Positions 34,456 to 45,372 of a stretch of DNA of 64,000 nt are shown piece after piece. Origin of the DNA: Microplitis mediator (lineage: Eukaryota; Arthropoda; Insecta; Hymenoptera; Braconidae); contig NC_079978.1 of assembly GCF_029852145.1 (NCBI RefSeq), positions 11,751,801-11,815,800 on the forward strand, read 5' to 3'. The notes under the pieces are model-generated. The model did no database searches, had not been told where the DNA came from, and saw nothing but the letters and a program-made list of their open reading frames with translations. Made by a program: the position numbers and the translations under genes. Numbering within the stretch: position 1 is the first letter of the stretch; the number at the start of each line of letters is the position of its first letter.

Positions 34456-37400
34456 CCACTCATAATTGACATTCTAGATCAACTCGGTGGAGCGAAATAT
34501 TTCAGCGTGTTTGATCTTGCAAGCGGTTTCCATCAAGTACCAATGGATCCCAGGGATGCTGAGAAAACTGCGTTTTCTACCCCTGATGGCGATTGGGAAT
34601 ATTGCTGCATGCCTTTTGGGCTTGAGTGCGCTCCGGCAATTTTCCAACGCATGATGGACTCCACTTTGAGTGGTTTAAAAGGCACCGAATTGTTCATTTA
34701 CCTGGATGATTTCGTAAGTTACGCATCTTCACTTGAAGAGCACGAAGTACGAGTGCAAAGACTTTTCAACCGCCTTCGAGAGGCTGGGCTAACTCTTCAG
34801 CCCGAGAAATGTAAATTTCTCTGCCCCGAGGTGGAATATTTGGGTCACATTATCACTAAAGATGGCGTAAAACCCGATCCAAAGAAAATTTCATCCCTTA
34901 AAAATGCGTCCCACCCCCGTAATCATACGGAGGCGCGCAAATTTATGGGGTTAGCTAACTACTACCGACGTTTCATCGAAAACTTCGCTGAAAGAGCGAA
35001 ACCAATCACTGACCTTACCAGAAAAACTAAACCGTTCGTCTGGTCAGCTGATTCTCAAAAAGCTTTCGATGACATAAAGAATGCATTGTGCGAGAATTCA
35101 TTCCTCGCTTACCCAGATTTTAATCGACCGTTTATACTAGCAACTAGTTTATCCGATGTTGGCATCTCGGGTATCTTGAGCCAAGAACTCGATAACGAAG
35201 ATCAAACTCCTGAAAACCCGGATGCAAATGTCGAGAAAATTGTCTCATGTACATCTAGAGTTTTGCAAGAAACTGAAACCAGATATACACATAACGAAAA
35301 AGAATGTTTGGCGGTTTTGTATGCGGTGCAACAATTCCGGCCTTACCTCTATGGTAAGCCCTTCACCTTGTATACAAGCAGCCCTTGTATGTCCTGGTTG
35401 AAGGATAGCCAAACCGTTACAGAACGCCAAATCAAATGGAGATCTAAATTAAGTGAATATAAATTCTCTGTTGTTGTTCGTCATAAAATCTCCGAGCAAT
35501 ATGCCGAAGGATTATCTTACAATCCCGAAGGAAGATCTCCGGCAGAGATTAACTCAGAAGAAACACCCATCAAAGAAGCTGTAATGTTACCGCTCAAGAA
35601 AAATTCTTGTCCTGACGACGAAGCAATAGCAGCAGTAAAACGAGGTCGAAAACCGGGAGGTAAAAATAAACCCCGTGTCAACAGCGCTCCACAACCTCGT
35701 AATACAATCGCTTCTCGTTTACGTATGAGACGAGCCACAGAACTAAACCCAAATCGGAAAAAGATAAATTACTGTGAGATAAGTACTGCCGAACCTGACG
35801 TTTCAGGGGGTATTGAAGACGACGTATTCGAAGAAAATCAACCACCTGCATCATCAAAACCTCAAGCCCCAGTAGATCCGGAACCAGAACCTGAAACAAA
35901 TTCGGAAGAAACAGATGAGGAGGAAGAAGAAGCAGTCCGACTCATGAACGAAGAATATCTGATGAACGAACAGGATAAAAGCTCCAGCGATCAGGGGGAT
36001 GAAAATTCGCCCGAGGCGATAGATCGACAACAATTGCGGGAAGATTTGAGAAAATCATTCGAACGTTTCAACAGAGCTCTTGAACAACGAACCGTTAACA
36101 TCCCAGATAAAGAAGCGGATTGCTCTGTCCATCCAGACGACTACTACAATCCACTGCCAGTAGTCAGCCCTCAGGTGGCCAAAGACGTCAGAGAATATCT
36201 TGAACAGAGTTACCTTCCGCACGAATACGATGAAAACGAAGACCCGGACGAATCCGAAGAAATAGAAGAAGAAGAAGAAGACGAATTTCTTCGAGATAAT
36301 GAAAATACTGAAGAAGATGAAGACTCCAGCGAAGCCAGCTGCTCTGAACCAGAAGTCCAAGTTGAAACAAATCCAGCAACTCCACCGTTGTCGCGAGCTA
36401 CCAAACTTCGCGAAAAATATTTAAGTGGTGGTTCAAGCCCATCTACTCCCATGTGGAAACACACTGTGTTGAGAATTGCACAGAAAGAGCATAAAGGGCT
36501 GGAATATGATGACCATTCTAAAACCTTTTATTGGAATGACGATGTAGAAGCAGACAGTCGGAATTCTACCATCACAGCAAGACCTTCTACTTCTCAAACC
36601 TTAAATACTGAAGATTTTCCAGCTGCATCTTCCAGTATAGCACCAAGGGAAACTCCCAAGCGAATGGGGGAAGTTTCTCCAAAAAATCATGATAATGACA
36701 AAACGTTGCTGAACGAAAGCCAGCAACCCAAATCACCAAATAAAAATTCTACAAAAGATCTGACGAGAGGGGAAGAGAGCTCTTCTCAATCAAACCAATC
36801 AGAGACCACACAATATGACGAAGCCACGGTGATTCAAGTAGAGGTACACCAAGAACAAGACGTCGGAAATGAGCAGGCAAATGAATCGGATCTTCGCCAT
36901 GTGACACATCCGGAAGTTGTTGACGAACAACTGGGGGATGAGCCGGCTGTGAATGATGATTTGCCACCTAAATTTCCGAATCAAGCTCCATGGTGCGTCT
37001 TCGACCCTCCATCTTCGGACATAGCCGAAGATTTGAGTGGTCAAAACTACTCACCGCCCGAAGTTTCTTCTTCATCTGGCTCTGAATCTAACAGACCTCA
37101 GAAACTGCCTAAAAATCAAATTAAATTCAAAGACAGTCGAGATGGAATCACGTATGTGAGAGATCACATGGTGCATTTCCTGTCCTTGGATTGTGAAATG
37201 ATGAAACCAGTTTCAAAGCTGTTGAGAGATCTCACTTTCATCAATCGAGAAGACCTGAAAGCGGCTAGACCAAAAATGGGTGACGTACTTGTCACAAAAT
37301 TGGGTCAATGTTCCATCTTTACCGTTTTCGTCAAGAAAAATCATTTTGAAAAAATCGACTTAACAAATTTAATTGAAGGACTACGAAATCTACGAGCATC

Positions 37401-38604
37401 CATGTTCAAACATGAGATTTATACGTTCCGCATAGCGAAACAGGGGAATGACTTCGACGATTTGAACATAAAGTCTTATCTCATACAAGAGTTGGGCGAT
37501 TGTCCAATCGAGGTAACTCTTTGCGAAGGAAATATAGAAGTTCCTGCCGAAGAATTACGCGATAAAATCATCGAAGAAAACCACTGTAGCCCTATAGCAG
37601 GCCACAAAGGTGTCGTGAAAACTTATTGGCGAATCCGCGAGAGATTCTACTGGCCCGGCATGAAGGAAAAGATCTATAGATTTATCCAGAAATGCGAAAT
37701 TTGCCAGAAAAACAAACTCACGCGAATAAAAACTAAACAACCAATGATGATAACCGATACTCCCTTCGAGCCCTTCGAGAAAATTTCCATCGATACCGTT
37801 GGACCACTTCCAATGACCAGAAGTGGAAATGTCCATATCCTGACGATCCAGGATAACTTTTCGAAAGCCGTAACCGCGATCCCAATACCCGATATCCGAT
37901 CGACAACAGTGGCTGAAGCCCTTGTCGATCGATATATGTGTTATTATGGGTGCCCGAGAGTCATCCTCTCAGACAAAGGTACGTCATTTACCTCGAAAAT
38001 AATACAACAGCTTGCAAAAGCTTTAAAAATACAAAGATTAACGACTTCGGGTTATTACCCCCAGTCAAATGGATCCTTAGAAAGGAGCCATCAACCATTG
38101 ATAGACTTTTTGCGAGTAATTTCAGATAAGTATCCGAACTGGGATCGATATGTGGGTCTTGCTGCGTTGAGTTACAATACAAACGTGCACACCTCTACCA
38201 AATTCACTCCATTTGAGTTGATGTTTGGTCGGAGAGCTCGATTGCCAACCCAATTCCCTGATTATTCCAGAATCGAAACTTATTCTGATTATCTCGCTGA
38301 CCTTATGGGAAGATTATCAGAAGTTAGAGAAATCGCTGCTGATTGTCTCAATAAGGCAAAACAAGATTCCAAAATTCGTTATGATCGACACATACATGCC
38401 AGAACCTTTAAAGTAGGTGATTTTATTTATGTTCTAAAAGAGCCGAGGAAAAATAAACTCGATGTTTATTACACCGGGCCTTATGAAATTGTCGAAATTA
38501 ACGAATTTGGAAGTCTTATTTACCTGAATGACAAAGGGAACCGAAAATTGGTCAACCCTAATAAGGCTAAACCTGCTGTCGATCAAAAGGCTAAACCTTT
38601 ATAA
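34456..38604 (+). pseudogene. pol: Ty3/Gypsy Pol, main part: RT, RNase H, acidic/macro-like insertion, integrase
   Basis: The frame is open from 34456 to 38604 (first ATG 34507; residue numbers from there). RT has FDLASGFHQV and IYLDDFVSYA (YLDD 65-68). RNase H is recognisable but FILATSLSDVG and LYTSSPCMSWL have Ser where the catalytic Asp is expected. Residues about 340-870 are a low-complexity acidic insertion. Residues about 871-1006 resemble a macro domain (VHFLSLDCEMM, MGDVLVTKLGQCSIF, FRIAKQGNDFDDL). Integrase has the HHCC finger (GHKGVVKTYWRI...CEICQKNK), SIDTVGPLP, LSDKGTSFTS and NGSLERSHQPL for the DDE residues. The C-terminus has the usual chromatin-facing tail without a clear chromodomain. 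Confidence 0.88.
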
Positions 38605-38642
38605 AGTTCTCTGTTTCAGATCCAAGGAAATAATTTACCACC

Positions 38643-40664
38643 ATGAAGGCGTTGTTGATATTCTTGGCCATCATCATAGAAGGCAGCCAATCCAAGGACG
38701 TCATGACCATTCAACCATTGGCGGACAACCCAGGGTTATTGTATGACCCATTTAAGAGGATTCACTTGATTGAAGAAAATTGGTGCATCATTTCTTCCAT
38801 TAACGTCAAGGGGTTGGTAGACCTGTACCCCTTCGAGTTGGAACATATACATTCAACCATGCTCGCTTGTGCCAAGATCATCGACGTCGGGTCCTGCATG
38901 CATTATCTGAAAATCGACATGATAAATGAGGTACAGGTTCAAATATATCAGGCCATGCATCGCTTAGACCAACTCCTCGACGAAACGAATTTTCAAACAC
39001 CGCCACTTGACCGTAACCAGAGAGCTCCATGGTTCGGTTTCATAGGCACGATTTCTCGAGAATTGTTTGGGACCATGGATTATAAAGACAAAGAACACAT
39101 TAATAAGGAAATTAACAAGTTATATCAAGATAATGCCGAAATGGTGCACCTGGTACAGAACGCCACTCACATCGTCAAGAGTGAGATTAATACCATCCTT
39201 CAGAGTGAGGCTCAGATGCAGTCAAATCTGAACAAACTCGCGGACGTCACTCACGCATTCATAAACGCAACGCTAAACTCCTTAGAAAAAGTCGTTTATG
39301 TCACGAAAGTCCTCATGCTGGGGGATGAGCGCTTAGAAGTCACCAATCACCACCTACGAGTCCTGAGAGAGGCCGAAACCATCATCGAAGAGGCAAAAGC
39401 CGGCAGACTCTCTCCTCAAGCGATATCGCCAAAACAACTTTACAAAGCAACGATCGACATCATGCGGAAACATCCTGATTTGAACCCACCTCAGCCGATT
39501 GACAGGATGGACCTCTCAACCTTGTCAGCAGTATCGACAGTAAAGGTAGCAAGGGCAAAAGGTTATTTACTCATTATAGTAACCTTGCCTCTGTTCCACA
39601 AGATTCCGCTACTATCGTATGAAATGAGACCGTTGCCAAAACCAGAAAACGTGAACGGAAAAATTCAAACTTTGACCATCTTACCATCCAAAAGGTTCTT
39701 GGTTACAGATCCAGGCCTCCGAAGATTTTTCCTGGCAGACTCTGAATATATAAATAAATGCAGAACCATCGGAGAAGATCTATCGTGTCGTCCCGATATT
39801 CCATTTCAATCTACAGAAGATCCTGAAGAAGTCGACTGCGAAATGAAGCTGCTCTTGAAATCGACAGAAGATATTTCGAGAACTTGCAACATCCGCATTA
39901 TCCCCGATTGCAAAACTACGTGGATAAAGCTAAATCAACCAAACTCTTGGGCTTACTCGACCTGCAAAGAGGATAAATTAAGTCTCAAATGTTTGGACCC
40001 AGTCGAAAAAGACTACTACATCAATGGAACAGGGATGATCCATATCCAGGGCAGATGTGAAATGAAAAACGGAAAATACTTAATCAAAAGTATAGACGAG
40101 GTAATCACCCAGCTGAATATCACGCTGCCGAAGTTAAATTTAACCTTGGAAGCACTGTCAACTAATTTAACAGCGGAGCCCAAAGTCTCAGGGTTTCTCT
40201 TCAAAAAGAACATCGACCCGTTAAACACAATCGATAAATTTCAACCCTGGGGAGCAGGACTAGAAGAAACAGAAAACCGGATGTCTGAAATATCGCTGCA
40301 TCATCAGGAGGACGAGATACAACGAACGATGACGGCGGGAAATATGTCTATCCTCGTCATCTTGTGTGTCATTCTCATCGTGCCAGTTTTCCTCAAGTGT
40401 TGTATCTGCTCAGGCAAGACGCGTTGCTTCACCTACAAGAAAAACAAGCAGCCAGTCGAGGTACTTCATAAGACAATAACAGAAACCAAACGTACCTCCG
40501 ATCTCAAACCAAAGGCAGTCCAAATTAAGGACCAACCAGAGGTCATCGAACTCCAAGATCACCCGTCGACACCAACTCATGTCTCATTCTCCGCAAATCG
40601 GCGAACAACTCCAACTCGTACATCCAGAGGTCTCCGTCTCTCCGACTTCAATGCACTAATATAA
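38643..40664 (+). CDS. env: Envelope (F-like) glycoprotein of the Ty3/Gypsy element
   Basis: The frame of 673 residues is intact and starts 39 bases after the pol stop. It begins with a hydrophobic signal peptide (residues 1-17). RNQR at 124-127 is a furin-type cleavage site, followed by a Gly/Phe-rich fusion-peptide-like stretch ending LFGTMD, as in errantivirus and baculovirus F-type fusion proteins. Heptad-like helices follow. Many Cys and N-glycosylation sequons lie in the C-terminal ectodomain. One transmembrane segment is near residues 566-586, then a Cys-rich and basic tail. Such proteins mediate membrane fusion in insect errantiviruses. Whether it is expressed, possibly by splicing, is not visible. 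Confidence 0.88.
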   Translation: MKALLIFLAIIIEGSQSKDVMTIQPLADNPGLLYDPFKRIHLIEENWCIISSINVKGLVDLYPFELEHIHSTMLACAKIIDVGSCMHYLKIDMINEVQVQIYQAMHRLDQLLDETNFQTPPLDRNQRAPWFGFIGTISRELFGTMDYKDKEHINKEINKLYQDNAEMVHLVQNATHIVKSEINTILQSEAQMQSNLNKLADVTHAFINATLNSLEKVVYVTKVLMLGDERLEVTNHHLRVLREAETIIEEAKAGRLSPQAISPKQLYKATIDIMRKHPDLNPPQPIDRMDLSTLSAVSTVKVARAKGYLLIIVTLPLFHKIPLLSYEMRPLPKPENVNGKIQTLTILPSKRFLVTDPGLRRFFLADSEYINKCRTIGEDLSCRPDIPFQSTEDPEEVDCEMKLLLKSTEDISRTCNIRIIPDCKTTWIKLNQPNSWAYSTCKEDKLSLKCLDPVEKDYYINGTGMIHIQGRCEMKNGKYLIKSIDEVITQLNITLPKLNLTLEALSTNLTAEPKVSGFLFKKNIDPLNTIDKFQPWGAGLEETENRMSEISLHHQEDEIQRTMTAGNMSILVILCVILIVPVFLKCCICSGKTRCFTYKKNKQPVEVLHKTITETKRTSDLKPKAVQIKDQPEVIELQDHPSTPTHVSFSANRRTTPTRTSRGLRLSDFNALI

Positions 40665-41097
40665 TCAACCTAAATAAGATAAGAGAAATGTATAATCAAA
40701 CAAAAAAATTCGCGTGGTAAAAATAGCAATCTTCTTCTAATTATTTAGGAACTGATCCCGAAGTAATTTTCGGGGCCATTTTTGAAAACATTTACAAATT
40801 TTTGTATTCAGTTAAACATATCTATGGTTATCTTCGAAGAAGATTCCTATTTTACCACCACTTTACTTTAAAAAAGAGAAAAATTTTAATTAAGAGACAT
40901 ATTACTAGACTAGACTTAAATTTTATGATAAATTTTGAAAGAAAAAGAGTAAATTTAATAATAGATTTTTACATTTAAACTATTAAAGAAATTTAAAATC
41001 ACCTGAACATTCGAGGAAACAGGATAATTGGTAAATTCCTGTTAAAAACCGCGAAATTACTTTTGAAATTAAAGCAAATTATTTAAACGTTTACCTT
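40665..41097. other. Post-env non-coding region with inverted repeat
   Basis: GTGGTAAAAATAGCAATCTTCTTC at about 40714 pairs with GAAGAAGATTCCTATTTTACCAC ending near 40860. Between them CCCGAAGTAATTTTCGGG (about 40757) forms a small hairpin. The rest is AT-rich without a gene. Confidence 0.55.
40714..40862. repeat. Inverted repeat downstream of env
   Basis: Arms of about 23 bp enclose about 100 bp, which itself contains the hairpin CCCGAA...TTCGGG. It could be a structured RNA element or the remnant edge of an inserted segment. Confidence 0.6.
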
Positions 41098-41254
41098 TCA
41101 TAGCGCATGCGCGAATCCAAACGCAGATTGACAGCCGCTGACAAATATTATCACAGCCTTGACAAAAATTTTCTTACAGGACATCAATTCTCCGTCGAAT
41201 ACTCCTTCAATAATAAATCCCGGAAAACTCCTTAAAATACTCCCTTTCCCCCAC
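41098..41254 (-). CDS. Candidate terminal exon of a small spliced gene
   Basis: On the minus strand an acceptor (CTTGTTATAG) precedes an open stretch reading WGKGSILRSFPGFIIEGVFD and ending in a TGA at 41100-41098. The peptide contains LR..P...EG, a pattern also seen in the small genes at 44827-45372 and 52267-52677. Upstream exon(s) are not settled; a donor-like CCAG/GTAAGTG lies near 41385. I do not recognise the product. It may be the last exon of a decayed family member. Confidence 0.4.
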
Positions 41255-41651
41255 CTATAACAAGAAAATGGAAATAGATAGAAATTTTCTTTCAAAAAAA
41301 AAAAAAAAAAAAAAAACAACTGCAGAATGTTACTCACCTCAGACTAGTCACATGTTCCATAATAAACTAAAAACACTTACCTGGCAAATTAAACAATTGT
41401 GCCGTAATAAAAAAAAAAAAGAGGAAGAAAAGGTGAAACTTTAAACTCAGACAGAGAAAGGAAAAACCAAGTTTTCCTTACGTATACACTTGCATATTCA
41501 ATCATATCCAAGTTGTATACGGTTATTTTAAGGAATGTGTGAATTTTTGGGTTGAAAAGAAGGAACGCACGATCTTTAAGCTGATTTTCCTTTTATTAAT
41601 GGGAGAAAACCGACAGCTGAACTTGACTCGCAAGTGGTAACATCATTTCGG

Positions 41652-41964
41652 TTACCCAGCGAACGCTGGTGATGGCTGAATTGCCCCATTTTCTTCCTCC
41701 ATCTCGAATTCCTCTTCTTCCGGCTCGTCTTCTCCATCCTCCCTAAAGTGCCAGGAAATGGATTTCCAATCCTCCATCCAATCATCCAAATCCTCGTCCT
41801 TTTCCCTCCAAAGGTGCTTGCTCCATGCCAGAAAAAGCTCACGCTTTAGACGGGATGGGCAGTCCGGCAGAGAACCCCGACTCAAATAATACTAGACAAA
41901 CAAACCGACATTTTAAATAACACTAAAATCACGATCAACTAGACTTTTCACCTCAACACTTACG
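41652..41964 (-). CDS. Candidate terminal exon(s) of an acidic small protein gene
   Basis: A minus-strand exon 41891-41652 follows the acceptor TTTGTCTAG and reads YYLSRGSLPDCPSRLKRELF, then a Trp-rich and Glu-rich stretch (EDEPEEEEFEMEEENGAIQP), ending in TAA. A donor CTACAC/GTAAGT at 41964 ends an upstream exon in compatible phase, which is cut by the MITE at 42001-42779. Composition and splice signals suggest real coding, but I recognise no family. The gene appears interrupted by the MITE. Confidence 0.4.
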
Positions 41965-42000
41965 TGTAGCAAATTATTACGCACACCACAAAGGTGACAC

Positions 42001-42779
42001 GCGTTAATATCTCCGGACAAAATATCCCCGACAAAATATCCCCCGACATAATATCCACGCGACAAAATATCCCCGCGACAAAATATCTCCAGACAAAATA
42101 TCTCAGGATAAAATATCTTCATGACAAAATATCCCTATCGTTGAATAATCGATGAAGAAATTTGTGAAAAAAGGGCATAATTTTATTACAAGTGGATGCG
42201 TTTAGATATTTTTGTATTTACACACACACAAAATACCTGAAAAAAAGACACGTCCTATTGCACGTATGTGTGTTCATATATTTTTGTGATTACACACACC
42301 CAAAACCTCTGAAAAAAGGGCACAATTTTATTGCAAACGGATGCATTCAGATATTTATGATTAATATTAAATTTGACTAAAACTATTGATGAAAAGTGAC
42401 CTTTAATAGTTGGTAATTACTAATAGTTGATAATAGATTATATTCTTTACAGTAATTAAATTAATCAATAAGTTTACGTTTTTTTGTATTTCAATTCAAT
42501 TATTTTTATTAATGTTAGTAAAGAAGTTCAATATAATCTTTAGCGTTTCATACTTATTTCTTTCTTATTATTTTAAATTGCTTTTATTAAAAATTTTGGT
42601 CAACGTAAATATTCGTGGATATTTTGTCTACATATAATTTGTCATGAAGATATTTTATCCTGAGATATTTTGACTGGAGATATTTTGTCGCGGGGATATT
42701 TTGTCGCGTGGATATTATGTCGGGGGATATTTTGTCGTGGATATTTTGTCGGGGATATTTTGTCCGGGGATATTAACGC
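42001..42779. mobile_element. MULE-derived MITE
   Basis: The TIRs (GCGTTAATATCTCCGGAC...; mirrored at 42640-42779) consist of tandem GACAAAATATCCC-type units, closely resembling the TIRs of the MULE at 14970-17134. A probable 9-bp target duplication is AGGTGACAC (41992-42000) and AGGTAACCC (42780-42788), 7 of 9 matching. The 500-bp interior has no transposase. It contains a short internal repeat of CAAAATACCTGAAAAAA-like sequence. Confidence 0.85.
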
Positions 42780-43155
42780 AGGTAACCCACCACAAACATC
42801 ATAACACTCACAAGTATGAATGTTGGGGGCCCAAATTTCAAAAATCCTCCGAATATAAATAAATTCGGAATAGGATCTTATAAAATAATAAATGGGATCC
42901 CCAAGGTTATACTTCTGACCGAAAGACTTACACATTGTACTAGTTACAAATCAGATGACTGAATGCCCGACTTAACGCATAAATGCAGCGTCAGCAGTAA
43001 CAAGACGCGCTAACCGTGAGAACGGTTGTCGAAGTCACACAAACCAAACTTAAGAATAAAATAATGAGAATGATTCTTAAAGACTAAAGAAATAAAACGC
43101 TATACATTTTTTTTTTTTAAATTCGTTCACAATTTATTCTGTCAAATTCGAAACA
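42780..43155. other. Spacer between MITE and antisense gene
   Basis: A minus-strand open stretch (about 42790-42935) continues into the MITE, so its coding status is unclear. No recognisable domain. Confidence 0.4.
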
Positions 43156-43626
43156 TTAGCGCCTTTTGAAAAGCCAGGCGATACTAGAGCCTTTCAGAGT
43201 AGAATTTAACAGACGCAAATCATTTCTGCATCCTCGAATGCGATGGATATATCTCAAGACTTCCATTAAATAGCTGTTACCAATTAGAACATCGTCCGTA
43301 AAATACCAATGTAAGTTGATCACGACATACTAAAATGGTCAAAAAATTATCATTTTTAAAGAATACCTCCTTATATAAAGAAAAATATGAGTATATAAAA
43401 ATACCTCTAGTAAGGTAAGAGCGCGACCATCCGCTCCTATTGGGGGCAAGGGTGGTGCTATCGAATGGATCCAGTCAACCTCGTATTGATGAGAAACGAA
43501 CAAAAAGATTGGATCCGAATCTAGGTACCAACGAGCTCGCACCTCCATCAAAATTTCATCCAGTAAAACTGGTAAAAGATCCATTTCCGGATCAGCAATC
43601 TCGATAGTTTGACGAGTAAAACACAT
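43156..43626 (-). CDS. Small antisense gene, two coding exons, unknown function
   Basis: Exon A runs from the ATG at 43626 to 43405 and ends CTAGAG/GTATTT. Exon B is 43329-43156 after the acceptor ACCATTTTAG, in phase 0, and ends in TAA. The spliced product is 131 residues. It starts MCFTRQTIEIADPEMDLLPV, contains VRARWYLDSDP, and exon B gives YLMEVLRYIHRIRGCRNDL. It is Leu/Ile-rich and probably helical. There is no signal peptide. A possible 5' UTR exon is at 43812-43734. RARW and the Leu-rich block recall the gene at 44827-45372. I do not recognise the family. It lies antisense inside the retroelement. Confidence 0.55.
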
Positions 43627-44179
43627 TTTCAGTAAATCCTGAAATTACGAGTTTCAATATATAAATAATTTTTTTTTGGAGTTATCAAATTCCTTAATTT
43701 TAAATTGAAAATGGGTTTTTTATACCGACTTACCCCTCAACTGTAACGAGCGTCCACTAGCTTTAAGAACTACTCGATGTAAGGAAATATGTTTAAAATC
43801 ATCTTTTCTTACCTTATAAAAAAAAAAAAAACAAAAACAATAATAACCGTGGCCTTGCGAAATCAGCAAATTAAAAACTGACCGCGAATAAAACCAAGCG
43901 ATATATGCAAAAGCAACGAAAAGAATTCTCAAAGGAAAAAAAAAAATTTCCATAAAATATCACTGAAATACTTATGGGTATACTGAGAATAATCTCTAAA
44001 AATCATTCCACATGCATGCTATTTATATAAGTGACCTTCATTCTTAATTTTCAGGTTGAATTCTTCAACATTATCATTAAAAAGCCATCAATTATTCAAA
44101 ATTATTTACGATATAAAACATAGCATTGATTTATACATGAAATAAGCTGGTTTAGAGAATAGTCCCTTCGGTGACTGTA

Positions 44180-44400
44180 AGATGGAGACACTTACCGGTA
44201 AATCTAAGATCAATTCAGCGGTCGATACTTAGCATCTCATTGATGTCACACCGTCGCGAGAGTTGCGAACGCGGGCAAAGAAGAGACCGATTAGCGACAG
44301 CTGTCGCTCACGGTCGCGCAAAGTGCTCTCTCCCTCCCACGTCCTGACTAAATCTACCGCGCTCTCTCGCTCCTACACGACAAATAAACATAGACAATAA
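44180..44400 (-). promoter_or_regulatory. GC-rich promoter-like segment of the antisense gene
   Basis: This is a GC-rich island in AT-rich DNA with a perfect 16-bp palindrome AGCGACAGCTGTCGCT at 44293-44308. On the minus strand it leads to a donor TTACCG/GTAAGTG near 44196, as a 5' UTR exon would. Assignment as promoter is inference. Confidence 0.4.
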
Positions 44401-44826
44401 ACTTCGTACTTACCCTATAATTATTCACATTTTAATCATAAATGACAAGTTACTATTTAGAATGATGGTATTTACTGATCACTTTGTCATTATATAAATT
44501 TTTTTTTTTATTTATAAATAATCTTAATAATAAATCGTAACCATTAAGTTCAAAATTTTTTTTTTTTTAACTATTAAGTTTTCAACTAAAGGATGGTTAT
44601 TTAGGAAAGTTAATGAAAAATAAAAGGGAGGGGGGGAAAGAGAAAAAAAAACAAACACACAAAAATTCAGGAAATTAAATTTTAAATTTTATTATAAGAA
44701 AAAAAAAAACACAAATTTTAAATTAATGTCATCTTTGGAATTTTTTTGTGTTTTGTTGGGTTTTTTTTTTTTTTTTTTCCATTCCTCTTCTTCCTCCGCC
44801 TCCTCTTGTCCGCCGTCCGTCGAACC

Positions 44827-45372
44827 CTATTGGAGTCTCAGTAGTTCCCACGTCCAGTCACTGAAAAAAAAAAGGGGGGGGGACATTAATAAAGTTTTTT
44901 TTTTTTTTTTTTTTTGTGTTGTTGTTTTTGGTTTTTCTCCTAATTCAGATGAATTCTAGCTTACCGTAATAAGCTCTCCGCCGTCTCCATGAGGCAGACC
45001 GACAGTATCTCGATCTCCTCATGGTTGGGGGCTATGACGACCTCGAACGGCCCCGTGGACTCCAGGGCACCTTCGAAAAACCACCGAGCACGAGTTAACT
45101 CTGGGGGAAGATGCCCCGCAGCCAACGACCACACGATGTCAATTGCCTCGATGGCGTTGGTCGGATTTATAAATCCGACCAAACTCCCAACCAGCACGCC
45201 CATTTGCAGAATTGACTGAAAAAAAAAAAAATATTTAAATTTTTTTTTATTAAAACAACTGACGGATTAATATTATAATAAATGGGGCCAAACTTACCCT
45301 GGATCCGCCGCGGTGGATGACGAATTGCATCCAGGACGAGAAGCCCTGGATGTGCTCATCGGTGGCATACAT
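44827..45372 (-). CDS. Small antisense gene, three exons, unknown function
   Basis: Exon 1 45372-45298 (25 codons, MYATDEHIQGFSS) ends at a GTAAGT donor. Exon 2 45215-44965 follows a poly-T tract and CAG, and reads SILQMGVLVGSLVGFINP, then PPELTRARWFFEGALES. Exon 3 44860-44827 follows poly-T and CAG and ends DWTWELLRLQ-stop. Phases agree (0 and 2), giving 119 residues. All three acceptors and donors are canonical. Compared with the gene at 52267-52677, the intron before exon 2 is at the same place and phase relative to a shared pattern ([IV][LI][QR]M, then E-[AV]-[IL]-D about 18 residues later, then EG). Function is unknown. Confidence 0.6.

Noticed and set aside
36055..37044. Several minus-strand frames across pol
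   Set aside because: They are antisense shadows of the acidic Pol insertion (runs of Glu/Asp codons read as Phe/Ser/Leu).
43734..43812. Coding exon upstream of the gene at 43156-43626
   Set aside because: Its frame ends in phase 1 at the donor and does not join the next exon in frame; it could only be 5' UTR.
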